Positions 1 to 10,213 of a stretch of DNA of 64,000 bases are shown here, piece after piece (position 1 is the first letter of the stretch; every line of letters begins with the position of its first letter). The notes below the pieces were generated by a model, which searched no databases, had not been told where the DNA came from, and saw only the letters and a program-made list of their open reading frames with translations. The DNA is from Nematopogon swammerdamellus (taxonomy: Eukaryota > Arthropoda > Insecta > Lepidoptera > Adelidae), in assembly GCA_946902875.1 (NCBI GenBank), contig OX336345.1, positions 4,557,395-4,621,394 of the forward strand, written 5' to 3'. Made by a program: the position numbers and the translations under genes.

Positions 1-115
1 AAGCACTGACATGGCACCTAGTTCACCCGGTGTTATGGGCTGACATCACGGATGCTGTAGGTGATGTAGCCAACGGTGTCAGTCTGGATAAAAATAAATA
101 AATAAAAAAAGATTA
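1..115 (+). mobile_element. Family A SINE, 3' tail
   Basis: The window opens inside a family A SINE tail: GCACTGACATGGCACCTAG, then GGGCTGACATCACGGATG, the GTGATGTAGCC block and an A-rich end. The head and core lie outside the window. Many other copies in this window have the same tail, so the assignment is firm; the exact superfamily is not known to me. Confidence 0.85.
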
Positions 116-754
116 AAAATATCAAATCAATGAAAAAACATTCGACATCAGTGAAATCGTAAAGTAGATAGATAAGGAATAAAAAGAAGATGTCGCTGTC
201 AATGAAAACATTAAAAAGCAGAAAAGAAAAGAAATTAATGTAGGCCAAGGTTAAAGCACATTATGGGGCCCTCCAACTATTTGGGGGGCAATAAAATTCC
301 GCTTAAGCCGCGCTCGTTTCTAAAATGTGATTTAAATTTTGTCTTGACCTCAGAACCTATTTCGTCGGGGAAGGCTCATTAGGCGCTGTGAAAAATTGTT
401 AATGTTCCTACCCTAATGTATTTTCGAGTGTGAAAGGCGAAACGCGTCGGCTTTTGTGTTTGATATCTCAGTGTTTTTGTGATCCATAACTTTATGTATG
501 GGGACAATGCTGACGAGGAGAAAAGAAGGTTTAATGTTCTCTCGGGAAGCGTTTAGAACTGATTTTGCATAATCTACATTGAAACCATGCTTTTTGACCT
601 ATTTTTTGGGAAAGGAATTTAAAAGGTTTGTTCTTCTACTTTACTCGACATTATAAATACTTTTTTGAGATTATTTACACAATCTGAGCTGAAGTAAAAT
701 TTTACGTGGCGACCGACTTACTAATAAAAACGATAATACATAGGTATAATATTT
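116..754. other. AT-rich unique-looking DNA
   Basis: I see no coding potential, RNA gene or repeat shared with the rest of the window here. The short open frame on the minus strand at the left is AT-rich translation of the SINE flank. Confidence 0.5.
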
Positions 755-856
755 CTTTCTATTCTATTCTGCTCTGTTCTGCTCTGTTCTGCTCTGCTCT
801 GTTCTATTCTGCTCTGCTCTGTTCTGTTCTCTTCTGTTCTCTTCTGTTCTGTTCTA
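755..856. repeat. Pentanucleotide microsatellite (CTCTG/TTCTG)n
   Basis: About twenty imperfect five-base units of the type TTCTG, CTCTG and TTCTC run without a break. The variation between units is C/T at one or two positions. The open frame over it (Ser, Leu, Cys, Phe repeats) is an artefact of the repeat. Confidence 0.9.
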
Positions 857-923
857 CAATAATATTTAATAGGCTTTGGTATGTATGTGACCTACATATA
901 TAGACACATAACACTTTTTTTTC

Positions 924-996
924 ATTGAAAGCTCGACATGTGTCGCCGAGCCACCCATAAGGTGTCTAACGACGCCCATGGACATTCGACACGCGA
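924..996 (-). mobile_element. Family H SINE, 3' fragment
   Basis: Reads as the reverse complement of the family H tail: GTCGCCGAGCCACCCATAAG, then GTGTCTAACGACGCCCATGG and ACATTCG. The upstream body of H, including the AGTCTCGGGTCC block, is missing. It is joined to unrelated sequence at about 996. Confidence 0.75.
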
Positions 997-1204
997 CACT
1001 TGCCAAACTGTGCGTAATCGCTCCTATAGGAAACCATTTGGTGTCACTGTCGTCGCCCTGCGACACGTCTGTCGTGGTCGCTGTGTACGGAATCGCACAA
1101 ATAATCCAGATACCACGTTAGCACAGCGGTAACAGAATCAGATACGCGAATTTTCGGAAGTCATTTAAAGCTTTTTCATGTTGTTGTTTTTTTTTTATGG
1201 GAAG

Positions 1205-1303
1205 TACGACATATGGCTCGCGTCAAACTAACGCAGAGGTGTAGTCCGACAGCGCCCACGGACATTCGGATATTACGGGGGCTGCGAATACCATGTCGAC
1301 CGG
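1205..1303 (-). mobile_element. Family H SINE, degenerate 3' fragment
   Basis: A diverged minus-strand copy of the H tail: the GCGCCCACGGACATTCGG and GGGGGCTGCGAATACCATG blocks line up with better copies at 37610 and 59607, with many substitutions. It is probably an old insertion. Confidence 0.55.
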
Positions 1304-1390
1304 TTAGGTGCACCTTTACATTATGTTAAAGAATTGAATTGAAAACATTGAAAATGTAAAACTAAATTAAACTATTTGTCAAGTTTTTAT

Positions 1391-1704
1391 TTTTTTTTTT
1401 TTTTTAAGGAAAATGACACGGTTGGCTACATCACCTACAACATCCGTGATGTCAGCCCATAACCACCGGGTGAACTTGGTGCCACGTCAGTGCTTCCCTT
1501 CGGTCGTGCCGGCTACACTGAACTGGGCGGAAAACACAAACTATTTACATAGCCGTTTCAACCAACCTTTCATTCAGTGCGGTGGAACCGACCCGGGTTA
1601 AACCCTACCACCTAGTAATATAAGAAGGGAGTCATATCCTTTAGTCGCCTTTTACGACATACACGGGGAGGGATGCAGTGGGGCTATTCTTTTAAAGTAC
1701 CGGC
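1391..1704 (-). mobile_element. Chimeric SINE: family B head joined to family A core and tail
   Basis: Read on the minus strand, this starts with the family B 5' module (AGAATAGCCCCACTGCATCC, then GTCGTAAAAGGCGACTAA, about 1633-1704). It then passes directly into the family A core and tail (about 1391-1632), ending in a long A tract (T on the plus strand). Family A copies with the ordinary tRNA/5S head are at 34653, 37967 and 46264. The copy at 26387 has the same B-to-A junction, so this is probably a real subfamily and not a chance nesting. Confidence 0.75.
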
Positions 1705-2076
1705 GGTACGGTATAAAATACTCATCATTTAAAGCAAAGATAATTTAATTTTAAATGGATACTAATTGCGTACGTACGTTTCTCTAGTAATATAATGCTT
1801 AGCTTAGAAACAGTACGTTCGCGCCCAGTCAACCTTGGAGAATGAAGCTTCTCTAGAATTTCATTATGTTCAGCACGCGCCTGGAACACCAAGTCGCGCC
1901 GGTTGATATCGTCGAAAGCAAAAACATAAGATAAATACAGCCAGACGAGCAACGCATACTGATGACGATGCGATATTAGTGTCCGGTACAGTTGGGAGCA
2001 ATGACAGGTTACAAATAGAGACAATTTGCAATGAAAATATTAAAAGTACTCTTTCGCTAGAAACGTTAAGAAAACA

Positions 2077-2146
2077 AGTGCGAGTCGCACTCGCGCACCG
2101 AGGTTTACGCGCACCGAGGTTTCCGCGCACCACAAGAAAAAAAAAA
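2077..2146 (+). repeat. Family E repeat, end fragment
   Basis: Contains GTGCGAGTCGCACTCGCGC followed by two tandem copies of GCGCACCGAGGTTT and an A-rich run. This matches one end of longer E copies at 20405 and, inverted, 47425. The local doubling of the 16-base GCGCACCGAGGTTT unit is particular to this copy. Confidence 0.7.
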
Positions 2147-2935
2147 TTATAAACGAAAATTGCTCAATATTAGTAAAAGTTTTAACTCGTATTAAGCCGT
2201 TCGGTCGATATCGACCAAACGCGCCGTTTGTTTTAGATACCTAAAATAATATTCATCTTTTTCTCAACAATAAACAATATCATAAACAGGTTGATACTGA
2301 TGTAGCAATAAATAATATTATATATTGCTACATCAGATATTTGCAAAATATCTATAATTTATTTGATTTTAGAAATCTTACGTAAGTATCTGAATATCTT
2401 AGATATCTGAATTAATATCTTTTATAAATAAAATAATGTATCATTTCCTAAGGTTTTTCATATTTACCGTATAATAAATACTTTAAAGTATAATAAAATA
2501 TAAATAGGTAGTTTATTTCATAATTAAATAATGATGCGTTTAATATTACATCTTAGATACGGTTTAATTGAGAGAACTGTACATGACAGAGGTTGGGAGT
2601 ATGTTTGCTGCATCCTAGTACGCACCATTATGAGAAATTCCACTCGACGAAGTTTAGTTTGCAATATACGGAATACGCGAGACATCCCAGATATTTGCCC
2701 TCTCTATTCGCATATTTACGCTTAACACATATAAGGCTTATTATGAACCAGACATTGGGCGAAGTCGAAAACTAAAAAAAAAAAAAACTAGTGCAAACTG
2801 GTAATATTTAAAATAAATATTCATAAAAATTTGTTTTAAATATTTTTTATAATTTCTTTTTGTTATAGTGTTGGTCCCCATAAATGATTTTTTTGGCTCT
2901 TTTAATATCATCCATCATCAAGACTATAAGTACTA
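2147..2935. other. AT-rich non-coding stretch
   Basis: Very AT-rich with simple runs of A and T. Apart from the small palindrome at 2297-2336, I recognise nothing. The open frames here are short and have no protein-like composition. Confidence 0.5.
2297..2336. repeat. Short perfect palindrome
   Basis: Fourteen-base arms CTGATGTAGCAATA and TATTGCTACATCAG flank a 12-base AT-only loop. It is one of several snap-back palindromes scattered through the window. Confidence 0.75.
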
Positions 2936-3296
2936 TACTACTACTAATAATAAATCTGTAAGGGATGATCATGGAGTACCGAAGTTACTTTGTTTTATGA
3001 GATACTGCGTTTGTAGTTTCTATGTATGATACTAAAACTAAATTGACGATTTTCAGAAATCTTTTCTGTATGTATGTATGTTCCTCCATAACTCTTAAAC
3101 CGATCATTCGAATTCGATGAAACTTAGTACAAGCACATTTAACTATACGGGACACAGGATAGGATAAAATTCAGTTCCGTTTACGCTAAGATGTGGCTGT
3201 CATACAAACGGAATTGTTCCGCGCGCTGAAATAAAAGTACGGTAGCGGGGCTTACTTACTTTCTTCTTTTTAAATACCATTTCACGCGAGCGAAGC
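2936..3296 (+). mobile_element. Non-autonomous Helitron-like element, 3' truncated
   Basis: Shares its whole length with the better copy at 23265-23695: CTAATAATA start, a TGTATGTATGTATGTTCCTC segment, TCGATGAAACTTAG and TTGTTCCGCGCGC. It reaches TTTCACGCGAGCGAAG near the end. The final GCCGCGGGCAAAAGCTAG, which carries the Helitron hairpin and CTAG terminus, is missing and replaced by AT-rich DNA. It carries no protein gene. Confidence 0.8.
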
Positions 3297-3299
3297 TTT

Positions 3300-4227
3300 T
3301 CTTTTTAAATATAATTATATTTTGTTTTAAATTATTTTAATTAAGTATTGTTATGAGATAATTTTTTTTAATGTTCTAATGACTTGTGATTATATCAGAA
3401 TTGGGTAACTGTGATCTTTCACAAACCCCTAAATGTAAGTAGCATAAGCATGCATGTAAATACACGTAAATTGTAGCCTTTTCTACATCTCAACAGGACA
3501 TACTCCCAGCTAGGACCTGCCAGACAGGTACGATGTTAGAATAAACAAGGCCCTATTTAGTTTATTCCTCTTCTGGACGCCGACTAGTAAAGCTACTAAA
3601 AAAATATACGAGAAATTAGCGCGCATGCCAAGGCTTTCTTCATACGCCGCATATGCCTAGAAATTCAAAGAGCGAATAGGCACTATGGCTGCCTCGGCTG
3701 AACTAAACTAGAAGAATTTTTTTATTTATAGGTTCATGCCAAGTTTTATTTTGTTAGATGTTTGATAGGTTAGTTTTGTTTTATGTTAGTTTTACTTAAG
3801 TTCTTTCTGATAGTTAATTGTTTTTTTTAATGGTAAATATAAACTTTATTGCAGCATAAAATATTTACAAAATTACAAACTAAACTAATCTAAAACAATA
3901 AAAAAACTTACAAATGAACGTATTCCGACATGGGGGACAAGGGCATGGTCCCCATGACGGATGCAGCGTGGATGCAGCGTTCCCCCTCTGAATAGCTGAA
4001 AATTCAATAATTTTTATATTGTTTGTGTAAATGGGTGTTCAATAAAGTAAAATTATCGAATAAAAAAAAGTTTAAATAATTAATTTGCTTAGTTTGAAAT
4101 TAAGATTTCCTATTCACTAAAATGGTCCAAAAAATAACCCTTAGATACGTAATATTAGAACTAACTATCGGGTCCAAATTAATGTAATCTGGTCGAGGAC
4201 TCGGCTAGGGCGACCCTTTCCAATCCT
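3300..4227. other. AT-rich stretch with possible old retrotransposon remains
   Basis: Mostly AT-rich. Between about 3510 and 3720 a more balanced segment (CATACGCCGCATATGCC, ATTAGCGCGCATGCCAAGG) followed by a T/G-rich tract resembles the end of a decayed retrotransposon gene and its 3' UTR. I cannot read a recognisable protein in it. Confidence 0.3.
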
Positions 4228-4355
4228 ACCACTCACATTCACTCCATAATTCTTATATTCAAATCGCAGTGACTTTAGTCTGTCTTCAAGCCGGACTGGC
4301 ATCGCCTCAGGGGTGAAATTGGCCGTACTTGAAGCTCAGACCTCAAGCACAACCA
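4228..4355 (+). pseudogene. Non-LTR retrotransposon 3' fragment
   Basis: The segment CTTCAAGCCGGACTGGCATC, followed by GGGGTGAAATTGGCCGTAC, is a diverged copy of the 3' part of the retrotransposon fragment at 34326-34540 (CTTCAAGCCTGACTGGCACG, GGGGGAGAAATTGACTG). There the upstream frame encodes the C-terminal motif of a LINE reverse transcriptase. Here only the last part remains. Confidence 0.6.
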
Positions 4356-4364
4356 GCTAATTCG

Positions 4365-4508
4365 GATAGAAACTGACACGGTTCGCTACATAACCTACAA
4401 CATCCGTGATGTCAGCCCAGATATTCAATTGTTTGTCAGCGGACGGAAAACACGAACTATTTTCAATGACGTTTTGATTGACCTTTCGTTCAGTGCGGTG
4501 GCACCAAT
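4365..4508 (-). mobile_element. Family A SINE, partial
   Basis: Minus-strand tail and part of the core: GAAACTGACACGGTTCGC, CATCCGTGATGTCAGCCCA, then the block GGACGGAAAACACGAACTAT and TCATTCAGTGCGGTGG-like end. A deletion removes the AACACCGGGTGAACTAGG part of the tail. Confidence 0.75.
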
Positions 4509-4919
4509 AGTTTAAGGGAAGGGGCATACAGTTATTAAGGATGATACAAAAGTGACTCGTTTGTGATTGAGCGGGATGTTGGAGGACAGTCCTGAGCCCG
4601 GACAGAGCTTCAGTAACGAGCAAAACTCAAGAGAAAGTTGCGGTCGAACTACGGAGCTCACCTTCCACTCTCGTCCACCAGTTTAACTTACACTCCGAGC
4701 CAAGCCATTAAAAACATAGAACTGGGCTATATATCGTCATACAATATATTATATATATTTCGGAGCTCTGGTCTATTGATCTTCTGTTTGATTTACCCTA
4801 TTTGGGGGACCTCCCTACAAGAAACTAAAAAGTGTATGCGCGCCATCTACCGAAAAGCGTATGAAGCATTTTAACTAATACATAGATGGCGTGAGTGGCG
4901 CTGGCCATGACATGGCGAT

Positions 4920-5002
4920 ACGGCACCCTCGGTGCGCGAGTTCGACTCGCATGTGGCCCTGAAGGACACATAAGATGTCTAACGACGCCCATGACGCGCA
5001 AA
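4920..5002 (-). repeat. Fused fragments of families E and H
   Basis: GGTGCGCGAGTTCGACTCGC (family E end, about 4938-4957) is followed within about ten bases by ACATAAGATGTCTAACGACG (family H tail). Both are short. The rest of 4509-5356 holds nothing I recognise. Confidence 0.5.
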
Positions 5003-5356
5003 TATTCGTGAGTTCGCAAGTGTGACAGTTGTTCTAATTGAATATAAATTTTACTTAATGACTCTTCAGTCAATTTGAGTTCATTGCTCAAAGCTGTTCG
5101 CTTCATTGTATGCTATGGCTCGTTTGTTTTAGCTCGATTTAAATTTTACCGACTGGTTTGGTGTCTTCCGTTGGGTGTCTGCTGGCTTCAACTTTAGACA
5201 TCTAATGGCTGCTTAATTGTTCGAATAGTGTGTTTTAGGATGGATGATTTTAGGCATGAATACAGACGGACAGAGGCACCGTGGGCCTGACGTTAGGGTC
5301 CATTGGTTGTACAATTTGTGATACGGATATTTTTATTGTTAATTGATTGCAAATTT

Positions 5357-5850
5357 TAGCCCCACTGCATCTCTTCCCGTGCATATCGTAAAAGGCGACT
5401 AAGGGATAAGGACAAGATGCCGTGGTAAAAGGCGACAGACTAGCCACCTCTCACCACCGACTAAGTGAGGACGCCTTGTCGTGGCGTGGTGGCTTGCGAG
5501 TGTAGAGCTGTTTAACCTCTCATGACCAGAACTGGTGACTGACTCGTGGGAGGGTAACGTAGCTAACACTTCACCAAGAGCATATAAGATAACCTGCGAG
5601 CATTGCAACGGGCGGAAAAGCCGCGGTCTATATAGCCACCTCTCACTTTGGCACGGACTTTCCACCGAGTCATGCAGAAGGTGGGTCTCGCTCGACGCCT
5701 TACTTGCGGCTTGATAGTTATCTTGTCCGAATACTTTGCTAAACGTGGTGGTCGGTGTTGTGCTGTAATTTATCATAGTACTTGCAGCACAACACCGATT
5801 ACTCTGCTTACCCCGATTGTCTGGTTACAACGTGTGGTGTGTATGTATGT
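5357..5850 (+). mobile_element. Family B element interrupted by extra sequence
   Basis: The 5' module (AGCCCCACTGCATCTCTTCC, GTAAAAGGCGACTAAGGG, GACAAGATGCCGTG) fills 5357-5457. The rest of the element (CCACCTCTCACTTTGGCACG, GTCGGTGTTGTGCTGTAATT, ATTACTCTGCTTACCCCG, GTATGTATGT tail) fills 5622-5850. Between them lie about 165 bases that are absent from the full copy at 9870, partly repeating CACCTCTCAC at both edges. This suggests an internal insertion or a local rearrangement. Confidence 0.8.
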
Positions 5851-6553
5851 TTTTAATAATTTTCATTAAATGTCTGATGCACCACTTGTATAAACCAAGG
5901 GCCGATCACCACCGCAGGCTAAAATGTAGCTGCTGTTCAACTCCTGTAGGCTGTATGAGAAAATTCACTCTAACCAACAGATAACTATCAGACGAGACTT
6001 CACCTGAGGTCGTGAAATCGGTCATAGCAGTCAGTTTAAAATTATCTTGCAAACATAATTTTTTTTTGGCTCTCGTAGACTCAAAATCTGATGACGACAC
6101 GACTCACAATTTTTTCTTTGTTAGTATTTGAACCTTTATTTATGAAAATACATTTTAGAAAAAAAAAACATAAAAATTAAGCATCTTAAGAATTCGTTGT
6201 AGGAATGTGATTATAACAGCTACTGCACGAATTTGTTTGTGTAATTGCGTACAGTTACGCATGCCGCAATACTACGTAACGGGTCGTTCGAAATTCAAAT
6301 AAAAACGATTCAAAATGAATCCAAATACAAATAGATAGAAATCGATACAGATGCACAATGAGTTGACAGTTCGATTCTATTTGTCGCTATTGTGCGCGAG
6401 CATTTTGATGGTGCGTCCACACATCGGACGATCGGAGGCTCATATAATATTTTAACAAATTACTGAACCTGTTCAACTGTGGGAACGGGTGTGGCAGGTG
6501 ATACAGTGAATAATTTCGGGTCCCATAAAATGTCATGAGAGTGGACAACTATT
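5851..6553. other. Unassigned stretch
   Basis: AT-rich with a minus-strand open stretch of about 65 codons at 5906-6100 that lacks an ATG where its frame opens and has no recognisable motif. I treat it as non-coding. Confidence 0.4.
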
Positions 6554-6671
6554 ATAGCCCCACTGCATCTCTCCCCGTGTATGTCGTAAAAGGCGACTAA
6601 GCGATAAGGACAAGGTGCTATATATAATACGAAAGAGTGACAGGCTAGGCACCTCTCACCTTGGCGCGGTC
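6554..6671 (+). mobile_element. Family B element, 5' part
   Basis: TAGCCCCACTGCATCTCTCC, GTCGTAAAAGGCGACTAAGC and CACCTCTCACCTTGGCGCGG match the first third of the full B element at 9870. It breaks off where the full element continues into the CATGCAGCAGGTGGGTC block. Confidence 0.8.
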
Positions 6672-6698
6672 CCTAACGGATACGGAACTCCACAAATT

Positions 6699-7074
6699 AC
6701 TTAATGTCAGAGCTTCCCTTTGGTTGGTCTGAACAGTTTCGACCAGCGAAAGTTTTGAATGTTGAATTAGTTTAACCAAAGATTTTGGAAGGAGAGAAGA
6801 TCTGCCATGAACTCTTACTCGTATTACACACACGCGCGCGCGTACACATTCGCACCAGCGGTTTTTGGCCAATCCAAAGCGTTGCACCCACGCGCGCTCA
6901 CGCACACAACATCGATATTTAATATGGGAAAATCTGCCCATATCACGGTGTCGCGGACAAGCCTCCTTCGCATGTCTACTCTCCTTCCAAAATATTTGTT
7001 AATGTCAGTGCTTACCTTTGGTTGGTCTGAACAGTTTCGACCAGCGAGAGTTTTGAATGTTGAATTTGTTTAAA
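6699..7074. repeat. Direct repeat pair of about 75 bp
   Basis: Two copies (about 6699-6777 and 7001-7074) share TTTGGTTGGTCTGAACAGTT and TCGACCAGCGAAAGTTTTGA with few differences. Between them lies CG-rich simple sequence (CACACACGCGCGCGCGTA). The start of each copy, AATGTCAG.GCTTCCCTT, resembles the end of the family A tail block. Confidence 0.75.
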
Positions 7075-8166
7075 CTGATTGATTAAATATTTTATTGAGT
7101 GTGTGGAAGCGCCGCTACGAGATGAACCGTGAAGAACTCCAAACCTATTATCAGTGAACAACTTGAGCTTCTATTATTACATTCCGAATTGGTTTGGAAT
7201 ATGTAAGTACGTATGTTTGTAACGTTCCATTATGCCGCGATAATACTTGAGAATGATACGAATGTATGCGTAGGTACTTACTTTAGATCCGTTACCTAGA
7301 GATTATACCTATATCAACTACTTACATAAACAATTTGTTATTATATATTTAACATAAACTCCTTATTTCCCTCTCAACATTATTAATATCTCATAATTTC
7401 CATTTACGTATGTTGTATCACTTATATTAATGTATTTTTTATTATATAATATACATTTGGCAAGTTTTCTTATACACTTATATATTATTTAAAGTTTAAT
7501 TTAAAATATTAACATCTTATCTTTCCTACTAGTCACATTCCTTCATTTAAATCATTTTAGACAACTAAAGGTTGGCTCTAAGACATTTCTTCAAGGGGTA
7601 AGTCCGCCTTTACAACTAATTTGCCTGTATGTGCGTTCCGTTTCGTTTCGTTTCGTGTCATTTCATTTCATTTAATTTCAGATCTAGACTAAAGAAGGCG
7701 GTCTAAAATTGAAGCTTCTGCAAACGACACTGATTGTATTGTATACATGCCCATCTAGCATTCAATGTATTCATAACATACTATTCCTTTGTTGTACACA
7801 CACACGTGTTCCTGAATGCGCTCATCAGTTTCCTACCGCGCTCGGTCTTGTTTCGATAGCATCTGACACTCTTTAAGTTGCGTCGAAACGAAAGTTCGAA
7901 TGTAGAAGTCTTAATTAACTCAAATGCGGACAAGTTATCCGGCTTCCGACAAAACGTTACATCAATCATCTCGCTTATGATTGATAACACCATGTGAATT
8001 ACTGATCGATCACGGCACCGCGGATAAAAATGTGCTTTATAATTGACACATTTCTTGTTGAATGTGACCAGCTAGCTGGTATTTCTCCTGTGTGTAGAGA
8101 CGTTGTTGCTAACAGAGTTGGAAGTGCGGCTAAATCTAAGCATAACTGGTTTAATTTATAGAAATA
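7075..8166. other. AT-rich stretch with a small TTTCR microsatellite
   Basis: Nothing gene-like is visible. At 7637-7680 there is a pentameric run of TTTCG then TTTCA units. A segment near 7558-7610 (GACAACTAAAGGTTGGCTCT, CAAGGGGTAAGTCCGCCTTT) recurs in diverged form near 29932-29980 and so is probably an old repeat. Confidence 0.45.
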
Positions 8167-8333
8167 CTAGGTTTTGCCCGCGGCTTCTCTCGCATAGTCT
8201 ATGTCCGTCCATCCTGAAGGTTCATTCTGAATATTGGTCAAAGATATTTAAAATTATTTTAGAGTATTTTCGGAATTAATAGATTTCGCTCCTACGTCCA
8301 AACTTAAAAAAATTACCTCTTTATAATATTAGA
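8167..8333 (-). mobile_element. Short non-autonomous Helitron (about 167 bp)
   Basis: On the minus strand the element starts TCTAATATTATAAAGAGG and ends GCGAGAGAAGCCGCGGGC, AAAACCTAG, followed by T. TC at the 5' end, CTAG at the 3' end and a T after it are the canonical Helitron features. The GCCGCGGGC stretch is the usual 3' subterminal part in this window's Helitrons. It has no coding capacity. Confidence 0.75.
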
Positions 8334-8392
8334 CGTCTTCAAACATCGCATCAATGGGCTGTATACAGTCTAGCAAAAGTCCGCAAATCTGC

Positions 8393-8500
8393 TGACATGG
8401 CATCTCACTGAGCGTGGTTTCGCGAGGAGAAGTTAATTTGGTTCTGTCGACTGCATCTTTGGCCTCCGAGCAAATGTTGGTTTTCGTACAAAAAAAAATA
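8393..8500 (+). mobile_element. Family G SINE tail
   Basis: GGCATCTCACTGAGCGTGGT, TTCGCGAGGAGAAG, CTGTCGACTGCATC and GTTGGTTTTCGTAC end in an A run. The same blocks occur at 16997 and 33446 and inverted at 8513, so this is an interspersed A-tailed element of which only the 3' part is present. Confidence 0.7.
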
Positions 8501-8512
8501 CAGAATGTAGTG

Positions 8513-8664
8513 ATTTTTTTTTATGTAAGCCAGCATGGGTGGCTGTGCCGAGGGACCAATGGTGCAGTCGACAGAGCCAAAATCACCTCTCCTCGCGAAA
8601 CCACACTCAGTTAGGTGCCATGACAGCGATGGCACATATCCCATAACCACATCCTTACATGTGC
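8513..8664 (-). mobile_element. Family G SINE tail, inverted neighbour copy
   Basis: The minus-strand partner of the copy at 8393: poly(T), AGCCAGCATGGGTGGCTGTG, CGACAGAGCCAAAATCACCT, CTCCTCGCGAAACCACACTC. The two A tails face each other across about 12 bases, giving a long imperfect hairpin. Confidence 0.75.
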
Positions 8665-8783
8665 CAGTAAATGTCAAGAAAACCCCATATAGGTATATTG
8701 ATCTAATAGTTCTCGAGTTATACGATTTTGCGCTTCATTAGTTAGAGTTTAAAAAGTTATCAAACTTACCCTATATGAACCTT

Positions 8784-8907
8784 TACATGATTAGCTTCAT
8801 CACCTACATCACATCATCCGTGATTTCAGCCAGCCACACCTTGGTGAACTAGGTGTCATGTCAGTGCCCTCCCCCCTTTCGGTCGTGCCGTCACTGAACT
8901 GAACGGC
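8784..8907 (-). mobile_element. Family A SINE, tail fragment
   Basis: TTAGCTTCATCACCTACATC, CATCCGTGATTTCAGCC, GTGAACTAGGTGTCATGTCA and TTTCGGTCGTGCCG are the family A tail and its upstream edge. The poly(A) end is lost. Confidence 0.7.
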
Positions 8908-9294
8908 AACTTTCTTCATATACGCTGAGCATTATCATTTCACGAAGAACAATGTGAACAGAATTTGTTCGAAGCATTGAGCGAGAGAGCGGTACCTGAA
9001 ATTATACAAGAACGCTTCGGTCATTTTCTGCAGAACAATAAATTATTTTCGACGTGACCATTGAAGTATTTATTTAGACGTGTTTTGGTAGCGGTAGTTA
9101 TTAGTACTGTTTTTTTTTATTTATTTTTTTCAAATGAGGGGACAAAAAATTCTATACTTAGTGATGTGTCAAACAAACATGATTGAATGTGTTAGTTACA
9201 TTTATTATTATTGTTTTGTTTATTTTGTATTAGACGAAATAACAAGTAGAGGCGAGCAATGGAGCGAGCCATGCTGGAAATATCGCTACGTGAT

Positions 9295-9518
9295 TGGTTG
9301 GTTGGTACCACCGTACTGGATGTAAGATGGCCGCAAAGCAGGCAAGGTTGTGTTCTCCTCTAGTCCAGCAATCCAGGGAAGTCTCCGGTATGGCAGTTAC
9401 CTTCTTGGAGGTGATAATGGCTGGTGGGAGCATGTGATTTGGCCCCTCCGACTCAGCCACCCATATGTATGTAAACTTTTTTTGTTGTCCGTAATCCGGC
9501 ATAAAAAAAGAAAAAAAT
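9295..9518 (+). mobile_element. Family C SINE, 5' truncated
   Basis: Starts inside the core at TTGGTTGGTACCACCGTACT and runs through GTGTTCTCCTCTAGTCCAGC, AATCCAGGGAAGTCTCCGGT and TTTGGCCCCTCCGACTCAGC to GTAATCCGGCAT and an A tail. The tRNA head seen at 48921 is absent. Confidence 0.8.
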
Positions 9519-9645
9519 ACATATTAATTCTAAATCGTCCGTCTCGTCTTGTCATACGTTTTAATATTAAGATGCCAAAGCAATCATTTTGTGATCCTGC
9601 AGCCAATATTGAATTCGTAGCATTAATTTGAAATTCAATTAATTT

Positions 9646-9869
9646 GACTTTACCGAGCATCAAAGGGACCGATTTTTTTTTCTTCTGAGGCAAATTCTTG
9701 CAGTGCTCTTTTCAGTGCAACTAATTAATTAAGTTATTACATTTAATGTTTGTGAAATGGTTTTACCTTTACCGAGTATCAAAGGGACCGATTTTTTTTT
9801 CTTTTTTTAAGATGAATTCTTACAATGCCTTTTCAGTGCAACTAATTAATTAAAGTTATTAAATTTAAT
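9646..9869. repeat. Tandem duplication, about 119-bp unit
   Basis: Two units share TTTACCGAG.ATCAAAGGGA, a T run after CCGA, then TTTTCAGTGCAACTAATTAA and GTTATTA.ATTTAATGTTT. The second unit is split by the family B insertion; its end resumes at 10214 with GTTTTTCAAATG, matching GTTTGTGAAATG in unit one. Confidence 0.85.
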
Positions 9870-10200
9870 ACCGTGTGGGGCCGGTACTTTAAAAGAATAG
9901 CCCCACTGCATCTCCCCCCATGCATGTCGTAAAAGGCGACTAAGGGATAAGGACAAGATGCCGTGCTAAAGGGCGACAGGCTCGCCACCTCTCACCTTGG
10001 CACGGTACTTCCACCGACTCATGCAGTAGGTGGGTCTTCGTGCCTTACTTGCTGCTTGATCGATTGAATCTTGTTCGAATACTTTGCGAAACGTGGTGGT
10101 CGGTGTTGTGCTGTAATTTAACAGAGTTCTTGCAGCACAACACCGATTACTCTGCTTACCCCGATTGTCGGGATTCAGCGTGTGTGATATGTATGTATGT
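9870..10200 (+). mobile_element. Full-length family B retroposon with target-site duplication
   Basis: The element begins near CCGTGTGGGGCCGGTACTTT, carries GTCGTAAAAGGCGACTAAGG, GGTGGGTCTTCGTGCCTTAC, GTCGGTGTTGTGCTGTAATT and ATTACTCTGCTTACCCCG, and ends in GTATGTATGT. The 13 bases TATTAAATTTAAT sit immediately before it (9857-9869) and after it (10201-10213), and the tandem unit at 9646 shows the uninterrupted target. No open frame is kept between copies. A target-site duplication with a simple-sequence tail points to mobilisation by a non-LTR retrotransposon; the partner is unknown. Confidence 0.9.
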
Positions 10201-10213
10201 TATTAAATTTAAT

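Noticed and set aside
706..903. Small Cys/Leu-rich membrane-like protein
   Set aside because: Translation of the TTCTG/CTCTG microsatellite.
5906..6100. Protein-like minus-strand stretch of about 65 codons
   Set aside because: Opens with GTG after a TGA, no ATG until late, no splice sites seen and no relation to known families; kept only as a note on the stretch.
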